A DNA stretch of 64,000 bases from Gonatopus flavifemur (Eukaryota > Arthropoda > Insecta > Hymenoptera > Dryinidae): contig JAFFJZ010000001.1 of NCBI GenBank assembly GCA_018340375.1, positions 46,926,001 through 46,990,000 on the forward strand, in the 5' to 3' direction. The notes under the pieces were generated by a model. The model searched no databases and had not been told where the DNA came from. It was given only the letters and a program-made list of their open reading frames with translations. Both the position numbers and the translations under genes were made by a program. This document shows, one piece after another, positions 40,901-49,510 of the stretch; the first letter of the stretch is position 1, and every line of letters begins with the position of its first letter.

Positions 40901-43900
40901 TATGAAATTAAGTTTTGAATAAATCTTTATTCGATCTGGACACGATCTGAATTTCGATCTGGCTCGAACCGCTTGGAGTGTTAATTGAATAAAAATTAAG
41001 ATTAACGGGATTGCAGCTCGATGTAAACTGACTCATAATCGAATTTCAGTTCTCATCTACATTTTAATCAATTTTTACTTCCCATAATTTCAATTGAGGA
41101 ACATTGAAATGTGAAGATCGTGATCGCTCGTTTTCTGGATCGCGGCAACCCTGATTGAAAGGAAACAGTGCACCTCCACAGAAAGAAATGATCCATAGCA
41201 TCATTCCTCAGGTTTTCGCAGGATCTGATCAGGGCCTACCTGGGTTGACAGTTATCACAAGATGAAAATTTGATGACGATCGGATAACAGGAATGGAAAA
41301 TATTCGCGGTCGTGATTTTCTGTTTCACATTTATACATCCATTTTAGGCAGACAGACGAATTTTCTTGGAGCTTAGAGAAACATTTTGGTGTGAGAAATT
41401 TTCATTTTGGAGATAAAAAAATTTCCTATCTCTCGAAACAATCACAAAGCTCCCCTCTAACGAGAAAGAAAAAAATCTAGTTTTCCTGAAAAGTAAATGA
41501 ATCAATTTTTTCTATAAGAATAAAAAATTGACCCAAACAAGTGAAATTCATCTGATTCAAGTCAATTTTTGTTCAAAGTTACTGAATTTCCTAGATATCT
41601 AATACTCGACTAAATCCTCTTACTCAGTGGACTTATGAACTCACCGAATGTTGAATAAAAACTCGTAAGTAGGAAACATTTAATTCACCCAAATGCATTC
41701 CCTGGTTGCAGATTAAAACGATATTCTTTTAATAAATCACATACGGTGTGAATTTTGTGGATAAATTACTTCAACTATTATTATTTCAACTAACTGGCTA
41801 GATGTTTCAACTATACATATGGTTATTATGACTAATTGATTAGTTGACACAAATAAGTAGTTAGTTGAAATAATAATTGTTTTTGGCAAGCGCATATGGA
41901 CCCACATTGGTTAAGTTGTTTCAACTGGTTACTTCTTTTCCGTGTTGATTCAAATCCAGTCAGATATGCAGACACGCACTGTAAAAAATAATCGGAATTT
42001 TCCTGTATACGGTGACCGAAGAACTCCAATCACCGGATGGGAAATCAATTTCCGATATATAAGTATGAAATTTCCCATAAATTTAACTGGAAATTCCAAA
42101 TTATATAGGATTTTTACCATCATTTTACAGGAAAATTCCGGACCACTGCGGGAAATTCCTAACGCTTGTTATGTGAATTACTTCACATAAATTTATAGGA
42201 ATTTTTTACAGTGTGGAACCAAAATTTTCCCTCGCGCTTGGAGAAACATTTTGGTGTGAGAAACTTTCATTTTGGAATATTTTTTGGAAAAAAATATTCG
42301 ATCCCTGGAAACGATCATGAAACTTCCTGCTAACGAGGAAGCAAATTCAGTACATTCATCCCAGTCTTTGAAATAAATACCGAAGAATCAGTATATTGAC
42401 CATATTTTTTTAGTATAATTACTCTAGTTCTTCTCCGGGTTGAGGCCTCAATTATTTCAGAATTACTGTGCAAATGCTTCTCATAGTGAATACTTCGTTC
42501 ACTTCCTGAATAGTAAATTCGAATTCATTATCTACATGATTTCTCATAACATAATAACGATTCATTCTTAACTTGAAATTGTTTTGAAATATGTAATGTG
42601 TATTTCTTATCGACAAAATCCATCTGGAATCGTATGAGACAATTTTGGAAACTCAAATCCAGTTTGGAAAATTTTTGGTGCAGATATCCCCCATGATTTA
42701 TTGAATGCGGTGAATTCAGTAAATGCATGAGCAACGGCCCAATCGTGGTGGTTTGACAGATTCGAGTTGAATATATTCAACCGTACACTATAAAACAAGG
42801 GGTGTCGAAACGGGGTTAGAATTAACACCACCTGGATTCTGCAGAACTTCACCACAAAATCGGAGCTGAAATAACTCCAAGCGGTGTTAGAATGACACCG
42901 TGTGATGTTGATAAAACACTATTTGGTGTACAAATTTTTCTAACATCGCAATTGTTTACAGTGTATATGAACATATTTTTGAAAATTGGTTCATACGCAA
43001 TTACAAGTTTAATGATTATTTCGATTGATCTTCTCTTTCCGTGTAGAATAACAAATCTTCCTCCTAGCCCAGCTAAAAATTTGCTGCTACAGCTAACTGG
43101 ATTGCTGAGAGAGCAACGTGATCAACTAAAAGAGCAAATTCTCTCTTTTCGTGAAGATTTGCCTGAGATTTGAAAAAAATGCAGTCAACAACGTTCTTAC
43201 TTGAAATGACAGTATATACAACGAGAAATTTCAGTTCTTCGATAACTCGTACACTGAGAAAACGAATGTGTTAAAAAATTTTGTGACGATTGAAGTTATA
43301 TATTCGAATTTACTTCTAAAAGTACCATAATTAGATGTATTTCTACAAAAAGATCATGCTACTTTTTACGCTATATCCAGTTCGATAATTTTATCCATCA
43401 CAGACTGGCGCTGATCCTCAATAAATTATGGGGCTTTTATGGGACTTTTTAAAGTATATTTTTCTGCTTGTAAACCAAAGCACGATCACCCACGAAATGC
43501 AAGCGAAGCGCGCCTTATTCATTGTATCTCAATGCAGACTTCTTTGATTATCAATAATTCTTTCAACTTCTGATATCAAACTTTGTGGTGATGTCTAATC
43601 AAGCACGCGATATTTCCATTTTGTCATTGAATTCCATCAGCACTAAAATTGGTACAAAATTTTCAAGTAGGGATGCTCGATATTTACAGTATCGATACTT
43701 TTGTATAAAGTATGTATCTAGTTTATCAAAAAATAATTCAATTCAAATCCTGAGAGAATAGTTTATTTGTGATAAAAAAAAGGCTTATTATTTATAAACG
43801 AACCATTTTTTGGTCAAATAAGATTCGTTAATAGTTAACGACCTTCATTAGATTGAAATAAATTTGGTGGAATACTTTTTTCTCAGTGAATAATATCCTC

Positions 43901-46900
43901 ACTTCTCAGAACGGTGGTTGAGGATTTTGATTAGAATAGACATTTCTTGTTCTCACGTTATAACCCTTCTCGTTTGAATTCAATGAGTTTTTCATCAAAT
44001 TGTTTTCTTCTCACTCATATTCAAATGATTTTGTTAATCCGATGAAATAAATCACATCCGACCAAAAACTATTGAATCGCTTTCAATAATCGATCTCAAA
44101 AAGACGATTCGTTACGTGCTGTTCGTTGAAATTCACCGAAGAGCTAAGCAAGTGACATTTTCATATTGCCAATAGCAATTCTTTATTAAGTTAATCCTTT
44201 ACAAAGTAAATATTTGGCTTGTAGAGAATGTGTAATGAGAAGTGACAGGAGTCAAGTGTTATAACATATTTATTTCCCCTAGTCATGCATAAATTGCGCA
44301 ACGATTTTATTTGTCCAGATTCGGCACGTGAGTTCATCGATTTTTTTATTTTTTCTTAAATGTTTCCTCCAGTGATCTCTTGAACTTGAACATCATTGAA
44401 TCTCCTTTTCTCAACGTATCCGATATGCTCGTAAAAATTTCTACACTGTGAAAAGTAAAACTTACTTTCATACTGAATATTAGCTAATTTTAAGATGCAA
44501 CCAAAACTAGCCCCGTTCCAACTGAAAGTAAGCACCGAAAACAAATGCCGACACAATGAAAAAGACTGAATTTCAGTTAAGTTTCCAAGTAAGATGCCAC
44601 CACATTCCACACTATAGTTCCAACTATACTTTCATTTCTATTCCTATACCCAACAGCACCTTATAATTCCATTATATTCAGAATTAATTCTTTTCGAGTA
44701 CATTAAATTCATAATTAGGCGTTCATTAGGTGCTATAAATGAACTGTTATAAATTTATTGAATACCCTTTTACTATTTGGAATACTATAAGAGAGACAAT
44801 AATAATCAAACTGTTTCATTGATGATTCACGAAGACAATTGAAATTCAATTCATTAGAATTAGATTTAGATATCATCGTTCATCAACGTGACATTAAAAT
44901 TACTATTCGTTGCAAATTTTTCTAGTAAAAACAAATCAAAGGACATAGGAAGAACGATAACTGTGTGATTCGCTCTATGTTTAGTGAACCAGAAGTGTGT
45001 CTCTCCACGTGAGTTTTGATAAAATCGCATGAAAATTACATTTAATAGGGAAGTTTATACATTAAAAAATGATTGTATAGAACTTGTATACAAATTCTAT
45101 ACGATATTTTTTCGAACAGATTTTTGTATAAGTTTTATACTCATTGTTCATGTATAAATTCTCTGAATTGGATTACATATTAAAAGATAATTTTTGATTC
45201 CCTGTAGTCGATTTTTACTCGATACACGTGCTCTCCTTCGAAGAAGGTTCAATTTGCACAAGATTTCAACTCGATTTCAGTTAAAATAATTGAAAATGTA
45301 GTTTTGTCATCGGTAACACTAGTGTTAACTTTTATTTATCACGCAAAACAATTTTCTTCAGACTTAATTCAGATTTTGTTGACTAACAGCTTGAAATAAA
45401 ATCCATAAATTAAGGGGATACCAGCGGCCCCCGACGATGCAATCCGAGCCAAATCTTTTGCGACAAATCATTCGAAAATGAAGCAGTGAAAGGAAAATAT
45501 CGCTCTGTACAGACCACCTTTATTGATTGACGAAGGTCTGTACAGAGCGATATTTTGATTTCATTTTTTGGTTTTCGAGTAATTGTCAGAATAATTTTGA
45601 TTGTGTCATTTTCTAACCAATGGGTCTTGTTGCATCTTCAGGGGTCGCTGGTATCACCTAAATGGTCGATCAAAATTCGAATTGGTCGTGCATGGAAGGT
45701 TGTAGAGGTCAAATTTTATTCCTGCAAAAGTGAATGATCAGCACTCGACAATTGAATTCTCGATTATGCAGCTGAATTTTGGAAATTTGATGTACAGAAA
45801 CTTTTCCTGGAGGTTAAAAACACACTCTTGAAGGTTCTAACCCATGTAATAATGTAAACTTTCGGAAAGTTATCTTTTTCAAGACAAAACATTATTGAAA
45901 TTTACAGGTACAAATTCACAAGAAGAACGTACTTCTCTTTCTACTCGGGATAGACCAAATGTATCAGGAATGTTTTTGTTATGAAAACGGTCATAGAAAA
46001 GTATTTGAAAAGTACTTAAAAAGATCCTGAAACATTTCCAAGTCCACTTTCATAACAAAAATATCTGTGATTCGTTAATGAAGAACTTAATACAGTATGG
46101 GATAACGAGAGAATCATAAAATAGGTTGCGTCATACGGAAAAGTGGTTGTAATTCTTCACATTCCTTGTTTTCTTAATAATTAAATCATTTTTCTGAATT
46201 TGAAAAATCCTTTCCCAAATTTATCCGAAAAATTTCTTGAAATCAGATGCAATTTCTGGGAGTTCAATCGGTATCATTTGAAAATCCAGAAACAAATGAC
46301 GGTTTCGATTACCTTATACAGTGTAAATCAAGGAATGAATCAATTTCTTTGTGGAAACCCTTCCCTATTCCAAATGTCCGACCGATAATTTCCTGTCAGG
46401 ATTTGGTCGGGTTTTGTCCCAGGCATGATGATTTCCGACAGAACCGGACAAAATTTTGACCGGAATCCGTCAGGTTTTGTTTCACTGAGAAAAAATGTAG
46501 TGGAGCCAAACTCATATGCGGTTGGCTCCACTGCATTTGTTCTCAGTGTTGGCTTTGTCTGGCATTCCAGTCTGTGTAAGATTTAGTCGGTTTTTGTCCC
46601 AGGCATGATGATTTCCGACGGAACCAAACAGAATTTTGACCAGAATCTGTCAGGATCTGTCGCACATTTTTAATAGGGTTGTCTTCTTAATAGTTAATTC
46701 ATGAGTGATTCACCACGTTTGCATACTATTCCCAAAAACAACTACACTGGAAAAATATTTCTTCCGGTCAAATAAATGATTATTTGTCCTATACCAAAGA
46801 AATAGTTATTAGAATCAACAGAATATTTCTTTGGCACTGGACGAATAATCATTTATTTGACTGGGAGACATTTTTTTTCGATGTACCTCTCAGGGAAAAT

Positions 46901-47885
46901 TCAATGAACGGGATGGTTCAAATTCTACTGTATGTTAGTTATATCATATCTACGTCAATTTTATACAAAACATTCATAATCTCGATGCAATTGATAGCTT
47001 CATGATGGAATCCTGACAAAAATTCTGATATTCTGGCGGAAGATTAACTTAATCTGGGGAATTTTTCACTGGCTTCTTTTTAAAATGATATCTCGAGTTT
47101 CAATTTATCCACATCTTTCATTGAATATTTACCAAGGTAATTTTAAAAAAATCAAATTTCACGCTTTTCGCAAGTCTTGAATGATCCAAATAAATTTTCA
47201 GAACAATTGAGCGTAAAATTTTTACACGTAATAAATACACTATAAAACAAATAGTACATCAATAATCCAAGTTCAAATTACCCTGACTGTGTACAATTGG
47301 ATGTCAAAGTACAAAATCAAAGTGAATCTTACGATTGAGTTTGATTAAATTCCTTTTAGGCAGTGTACAGATAATCGGGATTCCGTTACGCACACAAAAT
47401 TTTTAGCTTCAGAACATTTATTGCTAGATTACACTTGAATTCGAACGAATGAAATTCACTAATTTGCAATAACAAATCCACTGATTTACAATTGTCAAGC
47501 GATCATTGACAAAAGTTATGAAAAATCAACGGCGAGCACAAAAATTTTAGTTTTACCATGAATTTTAACGAATTAACGATCGCAATGATTAATATTTGAA
47601 AGTATTTTTATATTCACTATTACGTTTGCTTTGTACAATTATTTCGATGTTCCACTACGCTTTTTTTTTTAAATTTCTACAACTCGATTTTCAAAACGAT
47701 TCTTCACTCAAACTATTTACTCAAATGCTGTTCGTATCACGGTCAATTCATTGAAAAAATGATCAACTTTACAAAAATGAATAATTTTATATTAAAATCA
47801 TCAAAGTGAACCGACATTTTGAAACCCATCGATCTATTAATCAAAAATAAATATCTTCAATGGTTCATAGATAGTCACGTACCAT
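16610..47885 (-). CDS. FAR: FAR-A: fatty acyl-CoA reductase, 7 coding exons, 521 aa
   Basis: Predicted NADPH-dependent reductase turning long-chain fatty acyl-CoA into fatty alcohol, probably on the ER or peroxisome membrane. Joined exons: 47883-47885, 36746-36952, 27443-27685, 22959-23223, 19027-19329, 17357-17564, 16610-16946. All junctions are GT-AG, phases are 0,0,0,1,1,2, and there is no internal stop. Visible: TGGTGFLG at residues 26-33 (Rossmann dinucleotide site), HMAANVKF at 120-127, catalytic-type YAFTK at 214-218, KEPLPGW at 245-251, a C-terminal FAR domain (HLVPAYFVDAL at 365-375, LGVRKY at about 447-452), and a hydrophobic anchor at about 470-494. The length is normal for insect FARs (about 500-530 residues). 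It is odd for its roughly 30 kb of repeat-filled introns and for an initiator codon alone in its coding exon. Exons 2-7 are very secure; the ATG exon is inferred. The exact substrate chain length cannot be read from sequence. Confidence 0.93.
17357..17564 (-). CDS. FAR: FAR-A coding exon 6, start of C-terminal FAR domain
   Basis: Codes residues 341-409. Contains GPLWYPGGDITAWRIVHW and FFHLVPAYFVDAL, typical of the C-terminal FAR ('male sterility') domain. Acceptor CTTTCCAG, donor TTTCAG|GTGGGT, phase 1 in and 2 out. A miniature element ends about 20 bases upstream of the acceptor. Confidence 0.92.
17587..17863. mobile_element. TA-class element inside FAR-A intron 5
   Basis: Left ACACGGAAAAAATTAGTGAT and right ATCACTAATTTTTTCCGTG face each other. 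The arms include CCAAATTTTCGTTGACT and GACGGAGCA. The sister copy is at 61546-61826. It ends about 20 bases from the exon 6 acceptor. Confidence 0.85.
18463..18903. mobile_element. CCCACATAGCA-terminus element in FAR-A intron 5
   Basis: A hairpin at 18463-18571 (CCCACATAGCACCACAGTCC facing AGGACTGTAGTGCTGTAAGGG-like sequence, with AAGAATTCTT arms). A further ATGCTGTGTGGG at 18892-18903 may be the outer right end. The interior is related to the foldback at 11301-11679. Confidence 0.55.
19027..19329 (-). CDS. FAR: FAR-A coding exon 5
   Basis: Codes residues 240-340. VVPCWKEPLPGWIDNTNG is a hallmark FAR segment. It is followed by a glycine-rich GVIIGAGKGVIRS and by MVPCDFVVNAIVA. Acceptor TTTCCAG, donor CAGTG|GTTAGT, phase 1 in and out. 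FAR-B splits the corresponding stretch with an extra intron. Confidence 0.93.
20106..20376. mobile_element. TA-bordered foldback in FAR-A intron 4
   Basis: TACACTGAGAAAACAG left, AATTTTTCTCCCTGTA right. The arms are about 90 bases and include AAAATACCATAATTTATGGA and GCGTTGGTCT with their complements. Confidence 0.88.
21871..22146. mobile_element. TA-bordered element in FAR-A intron 4
   Basis: TACACTGAGAGCCCGATTTC left, AATTGGGTTCTCAGTGTA right. The arms repeat AAAGAAAATTTCTTTG and AATAAAT phrases. Sister of 13981-14276. Confidence 0.82.
22549..22760. mobile_element. TA-bordered element in FAR-A intron 4, 'ACACAAATTTTGAGTGG' arms
   Basis: TACACAATAAAAAATGTTG left, AATTTTCTACTGTGTA right. 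CCACTCAAAATTTGTGTTGA faces its complement near 22685-22710. Confidence 0.78.
22959..23223 (-). CDS. FAR: FAR-A coding exon 4, catalytic YxxxK
   Basis: Codes residues 152-239 plus the first base of 240. Contains FMYVSTAFSQVN and the catalytic-type pair in NCYAFTKSLCEDL (Tyr214, Lys218). It ends in GVSRPAL just before the conserved KEPxPGW block in exon 5. Acceptor TTTTTCTAG, donor TTAG|GTAACA, phase 1 out. Confidence 0.93.
23507..23759. mobile_element. CTGAGAGAAAGG element, copy 1 (FAR-A intron 3)
   Basis: CTGAGAGAAAGGATCTATTC left, AGGTACCTTTCTCTCAGTG right. The interior holds repeated 'AACTAAATTT' and 'CTAGCTGTC'-like units. Related copies: 24343-24551 and 26159-26346. Confidence 0.8.
24343..24551. 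mobile_element. CTGAGAGAAAGG element, copy 2 (FAR-A intron 3)
   Basis: TTGAGAGAAAGGGTCTATTT left and AGGTAACTTTCTCTCAGTGTA-type right end, same interior and orientation as copy 1. It abuts an older repeat at about 24137-24340 whose inverse copy lies at about 34110-34367. Confidence 0.8.
25435..25695. mobile_element. TA-bordered palindrome, 'GGTAATATTTACCATG' interior
   Basis: TACATGGAAAGAAAAGAATG left, CTCTTCTCTCCGTGTA right. The arms are about 110 bases, including CATAGTATTCGGTCTTATTT and its complement. The uninterrupted site is preserved at 26535-26536. Confidence 0.9.
26159..26346. mobile_element. CTGAGAGAAAGG element, copy 3, inverted (FAR-A intron 3)
   Basis: CACTGAGAGAAAGGTACCTA left and AGACCCTTTCTCTCAG right. 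It is the reverse orientation of copies 1 and 2. Confidence 0.8.
27443..27685 (-). CDS. FAR: FAR-A coding exon 3
   Basis: Codes residues 71-151 (81 codons, phase 0 at both ends). Contains VIVHMAANVKFNASLKTAV, which matches the FAR segment normally written as H-x-AA-x-V-x-F. Acceptor TTCCGTAG, donor CAAACAG|GTAAAG. A miniature element begins only about 65 bases upstream of the acceptor. Confidence 0.93.
27751..28455. mobile_element. Host element split by a younger one, next to FAR-A exon 3
   Basis: TACACTGTAAAAAATATTC left, AGGAATTTTTTACT right. Its interior resembles the element at 41978-42214 (ACTGTAAAAAAT, GGAATTTTTTACAGTG). It is interrupted by the element at 27910-28355. Confidence 0.6.
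27910..28355. mobile_element. Nested TA-bordered element, 'CGTAGTTGAGTC' interior
   Basis: TACACTGAGAAAAAAATAAA left, ATCCTTTTTCTCAGTGTA right. Five or more GTAGTTGAGTC/GACTCAACTAC units lie inside. Longer relative of 745-933. Confidence 0.8.
29404..29668. mobile_element. TA-bordered foldback in FAR-A intron 2
   Basis: TACACGGAGAAAAACGTATG left, AAATTTTTCTCCGTGTA right. CAGTTTTGGGACACATGAGC faces its complement near 29615-29635. Confidence 0.87.
30507..30751. mobile_element. TA-bordered foldback in FAR-A intron 2
   Basis: TACACCGAGAAAAAAAATTT left, TTTTTCCTCTCAATGTA right. GGGAACAATAAAATACT faces a complementary copy. The interior is very AT-rich. Confidence 0.8.
30971..31135. mobile_element. 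Miniature element, 'GTACCACTGGATTAGGGCGCC' arms
   Basis: ACACAGAGAAAACATTTCAT left, GAAATATTTTCTCCATGCA right. TACAGTGTACCACCGGATCA faces a near-complement ending GTGGTACACTGTAATA. Confidence 0.7.
31135..31425. repeat. Two direct copies of an approximately 170-base unit with a C homopolymer
   Basis: GAATGGTTGTTAAATGTGCC... at 31139 recurs as GAATGGTTGTAAAATGTGAC... at 31311. Both continue through TTTCAGCTCGA, GGGG and CGAAGTTCGGAAAATC. The first copy has a run of about 14 C (from 31210). Confidence 0.75.
31430..31862. repeat. Palindromic repeat with 'CTTATGGCTG' arms
   Basis: CCAAATACAGCCATA and AACCAGAGATTTGGTTGAT phrases recur on both strands. The inner palindrome lies at about 31667-31855, with an additional inverted half at 31445-31530. 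Confidence 0.6.
32843..33043. mobile_element. Near-perfect 200-bp hairpin element in FAR-A intron 2
   Basis: TACACAGTAAAAATTCAAAC left, AATTTTTACTGTGTA right. About 90-base arms (GATCCCGAATATCAGCTTAA, CCAAAAGTAGCGCCTATT) are almost exactly complementary. Diverged relatives are at about 34890-35030 and 44445-44600. Confidence 0.9.
34110..34367. repeat. Inverse copy of the repeat at 24137-24340
   Basis: ACACCCAAAGAACAAA, GATGAGGGGATAGAATTC and AACTTCCCACATTTTTTACAGT are the complements of phrases at 24150-24300. Short open frames in both copies are repeat sequence, not genes. Confidence 0.6.
34372..34620. repeat. Repeat with 'GCAACTTCCCAACAAC' arms
   Basis: ACCCAGACAGCAAAGTGC at the left, then facing CAACTTCCCAACAAC and GTTGTTGGGAAGTTG, and several GCAGCAAC units. 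It looks like a small inverted-repeat element. The right end is unclear. Confidence 0.45.
35034..35533. mobile_element. 500-bp nested element, CCCTGGTAGAAATT termini
   Basis: CCCTGGTAGAAATTTG left and AATTTCTACCAGGG right. It interrupts a relative of the 32843-33043 hairpin: sequence on both sides (GGTTGCATCTTAAAAT | GTAAGTTTTACTTTTCAC) is continuous, in inverse orientation, at 44445-44515. Confidence 0.7.
36746..36952 (-). CDS. FAR: FAR-A coding exon 2, NAD(P)H-binding N-terminus
   Basis: Codes residues 2-70. Contains [16 protein letters not shown], the Rossmann beta1-loop-alpha typical of FARs, followed by CPDIGNIFLLIREKKG. The acceptor is a T-rich tract ending TTTCAG; the donor is TTTTG|GTAAGG. 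Phase 0 at both ends. Confidence 0.93.
37480..37783. mobile_element. TA-bordered AT-rich element in FAR-A intron 1
   Basis: TACACTGTCAAAAAAGTTAT left, ACTTTTCTAACAGTGTA right, with numerous facing GAATTCAATA/TATTGAATTC units. Sister at 14771-15068. Confidence 0.65.
38493..38649. mobile_element. hAT-like miniature element with 8-bp duplication
   Basis: Element 38501-38641 starts TAGGGATAGGCGATATT and ends with its complement. CTGCCTAC is duplicated on both sides (38493-38500 and 38642-38649). An 8-base duplication and YAGGG termini are hAT features. A fragment with the same start is at about 43672. Confidence 0.82.
38889..39579. mobile_element. TTAA-bordered 690-bp element
   Basis: TTAA-GGAGATTCACCACTG at the left and CAGTGGTGAATCCCC-TTAA at the right. 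The terminal match is about 20 bases, with no transposase frame inside. Confidence 0.75.
39878..40258. repeat. Inverted-repeat element, copy 2 (inverse of 262-655)
   Basis: CAAGGGCAATCACGTACC left, then GCGCCAACTTTTTTCATAAATT, and near the right end TTGGCGCAAAATTTTACCCG. The order is inverted relative to the copy at 262-655. Confidence 0.6.
40769..41161. mobile_element. hAT-like element with 8-bp duplication
   Basis: Element 40777-41153 begins TAGTGTTGCCGCGATC and ends GATCGCGGCAACCCTG. ATTGAAAG flanks both sides (40769-40776 and 41154-41161). Inner arms share CACGATCTT. Confidence 0.8.
41978..42214. mobile_element. Miniature element, relative of 27751-28455
   Basis: CACTGTAAAAAATAATCGG left and AGGAATTTTTTACAGTG right. 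The interior has GGGAAAT/ATTTCCC palindromes. Confidence 0.65.
42784..42965. mobile_element. TA-bordered element, 'GGTGTTAGAA' interior
   Basis: TACACTATAAAACAAGGGG left, AATTGTTTACAGTGTA right. Facing GGTGTTAG/CTAACACC-like units are inside. Confidence 0.6.
45410..45660. mobile_element. TTAA-class element (FAR-A intron 1)
   Basis: TTAAGGGGATACCAGCGGCC left, GTCGCTGGTATCACCTAAA right. The interior GACGATGCAATCCGAGCC and CTGTACAGAGCGATATT match 3176-3425. Confidence 0.75.
46390..46670. repeat. Direct repeat of about 90 bases split by a small hairpin element
   Basis: Copies at about 46392-46481 and 46574-46665 share GTCCCAGGCATGATGATTTC and AATTTTGACC. Between them lies a 69-base TA-class hairpin at 46482-46550 with GTGGAGCCAA arms, the sister of 5497-5581. 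Confidence 0.7.
46743..46885. mobile_element. TA-bordered hairpin, 'AAATAAATGATTATT' arms
   Basis: TACACTGGAAAAATATTTC left, ATTTTTTTTCGATGTA right. GTCAAATAAATGATTATTTG faces its complement. Confidence 0.75.
47883..47885 (-). CDS. FAR: FAR-A coding exon 1 (initiator ATG only)
   Basis: Exon 2 opens in frame but has no ATG before the NAD(P)-binding motif, so a start must lie upstream. On the minus strand ATCATG is followed at once by GTACGT, a good donor. Joining that ATG to exon 2 gives MTNDKVDSKITPSIPEW and then the conserved Rossmann start. The base at -3 is A, favourable for initiation. Upstream AG sites in pyrimidine-rich context (about 47945-47965) or a TCAGT initiator there could begin this exon. 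Another small upstream exon is possible. Confidence 0.5.
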
Positions 47886-49261
47886 GATCGTTTGAGATAA
47901 AAGTTGTATTTCTCAATGATCCTCCACTTTCTTTGGTCAGTCTGTCAAGAACGGAACACTGAAGAGGACTGTGAACGCAGCGAATACCACCTCACAACAC
48001 ACTTCTCACAACAATTCCGAAAAGACACCTTGGCTCCTCTCCACCCTTTTTCCTCGTTGTCTCGAAAGCCCGCGCTTGGTGGTGTGGCTTTTTGTTTTCG
48101 ATTCAATTTTACTCAAGGACACAACTGCCGCTGCTGTAATGATTTTGGAATTGATTTTCATTAATGAATCGTCTCGCGAAATTTGAACTTCGATTAAAAA
48201 AAATCAACGATGAAAAGTTACGTCAAAATATCAAATTCTCAAATGATGCATGTAAAGAAACAACTTCAAATGCCACTTTTCAAATGTGGAATACTAATTT
48301 TCAAACTACAGCTCTGACTAAAATGAGGTCCAATTTAAACGTAAGTCAAATTGCGCGTGTTTTGTGAGCAACTGTTGAAAAGCACTTCAATAAAAGCAAA
48401 CATTTTTTCTCAGTGTAATGTTTTGGTATGTGGTATACAAAATATTTTCAGAATTTGGTGTTAAAAACAAAACAAAAATGTGCACAGAATCATTACATAT
48501 ATGAGTTGCGAGAAATATTTTCAACTGAATTTCAAAGAACAATAAATTGTGTATTTCTGCACTCAGAATTCTACCGTCATGGCAACTATGTGAAAGGATA
48601 ACTATTCAGTTATAATTTTTCCAACTCTTTTTATAGTTAATGCAACTATATAAATAGTTTTCACCAATATAAACAAATTACCATAACTTTCTTCGTAGTT
48701 GTGAATACTGAATGTGAATGGTTGTCCTCAAATAGTTGATATGACTATTCAAATTTCTCTCAGTGTGTGCAACAATGAGCGAAAATTTCGAAATCAGGAA
48801 GATTCATCATAAACTAAACTATATTCACTTGCCAAAGCTGTGTTAAAAATTCATAAAACATTAGAAAAATGAAGTCGTCGACGAAAAAGGTGTTGATCAT
48901 TACTTTTTTTTTCAAATTTTCTTCCACTCCACACTCAAAATTTTATCCTATCGAATACATTGATGAAAAATATCAACGCGTCTTATACAGATTCAAAATT
49001 GTATTATTCCGTATATAATCACAAATATTCACAAACGGTCAATTTCATGTATCGTTAATCACGAACTTTCAGTTATTGTACGAAACAAATCGATGAGATA
49101 TGACATGGAGCAACAACAACACGCAATTGCACTGCGCGAAAATAAAATAATTTGAAAAAAAGAAGATGGCAGCGCGTGCTTCGAAGAGTGTCTTAGGAGC
49201 TCTTACAACAATCTATGACAATGAGAGTGGCCGTTCGTCCCTAATAATAAACACATATCAG

Positions 49262-49302
49262 CGGAACTGAGTGAAAGAACGATGATAGGTGAAGGTTTTA
49301 TA
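49262..49302 (-). promoter_or_regulatory. Candidate FAR-A core promoter (TATA plus initiator)
   Basis: On the minus strand GGTATAAAACC (TATA at 49296-49302) is followed, about 30 bases later, by TTTCACTCAGTTCC, which matches an arthropod TCAGT-type initiator. The spacing fits TATA-to-start distances. A 5' exon from here would reach the ATG exon at 47885 directly or by splicing. A competing initiator-like TCAGT lies at about 47957, next to the ATG exon. Confidence 0.35.
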
Positions 49303-49363
49303 CCCGTCCACATCAATGATTACCTCTCGATATCTTCAACTGCCGTTGGCGGACGATACTCCG

Positions 49364-49510
49364 ATGTAGCAATAGGACTGGGGCTATAATCTGATTCAAT
49401 GTGATTTTATATATAATTTGTATCAAGATTATATAAATTTTTATAAAAACTTGATACAAATTATGTATAAAATTGAATCAGATTATAGCCCCAGCCCCAT
49501 GTAGCAATAG
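49364..49510. mobile_element. Hairpin miniature element with 12-bp flanking duplication, upstream of FAR-A
   Basis: A palindrome at 49376-49498, with arms beginning GGGGCTATAATCTGATTC, is bordered on both sides by ATGTAGCAATAG (49364-49375 and 49499-49510). Flanking duplication plus arms over 40 bases make it a recent insertion. It lies about 75 bases upstream of the candidate FAR-A TATA box. Confidence 0.75.

Noticed and set aside
47904..48367. Plus-strand frames opposite the FAR-A ATG exon
   Set aside because: They overlap the presumed FAR-A 5' region in antisense, show no family motifs, and probably reflect a less AT-rich patch with fewer stops.
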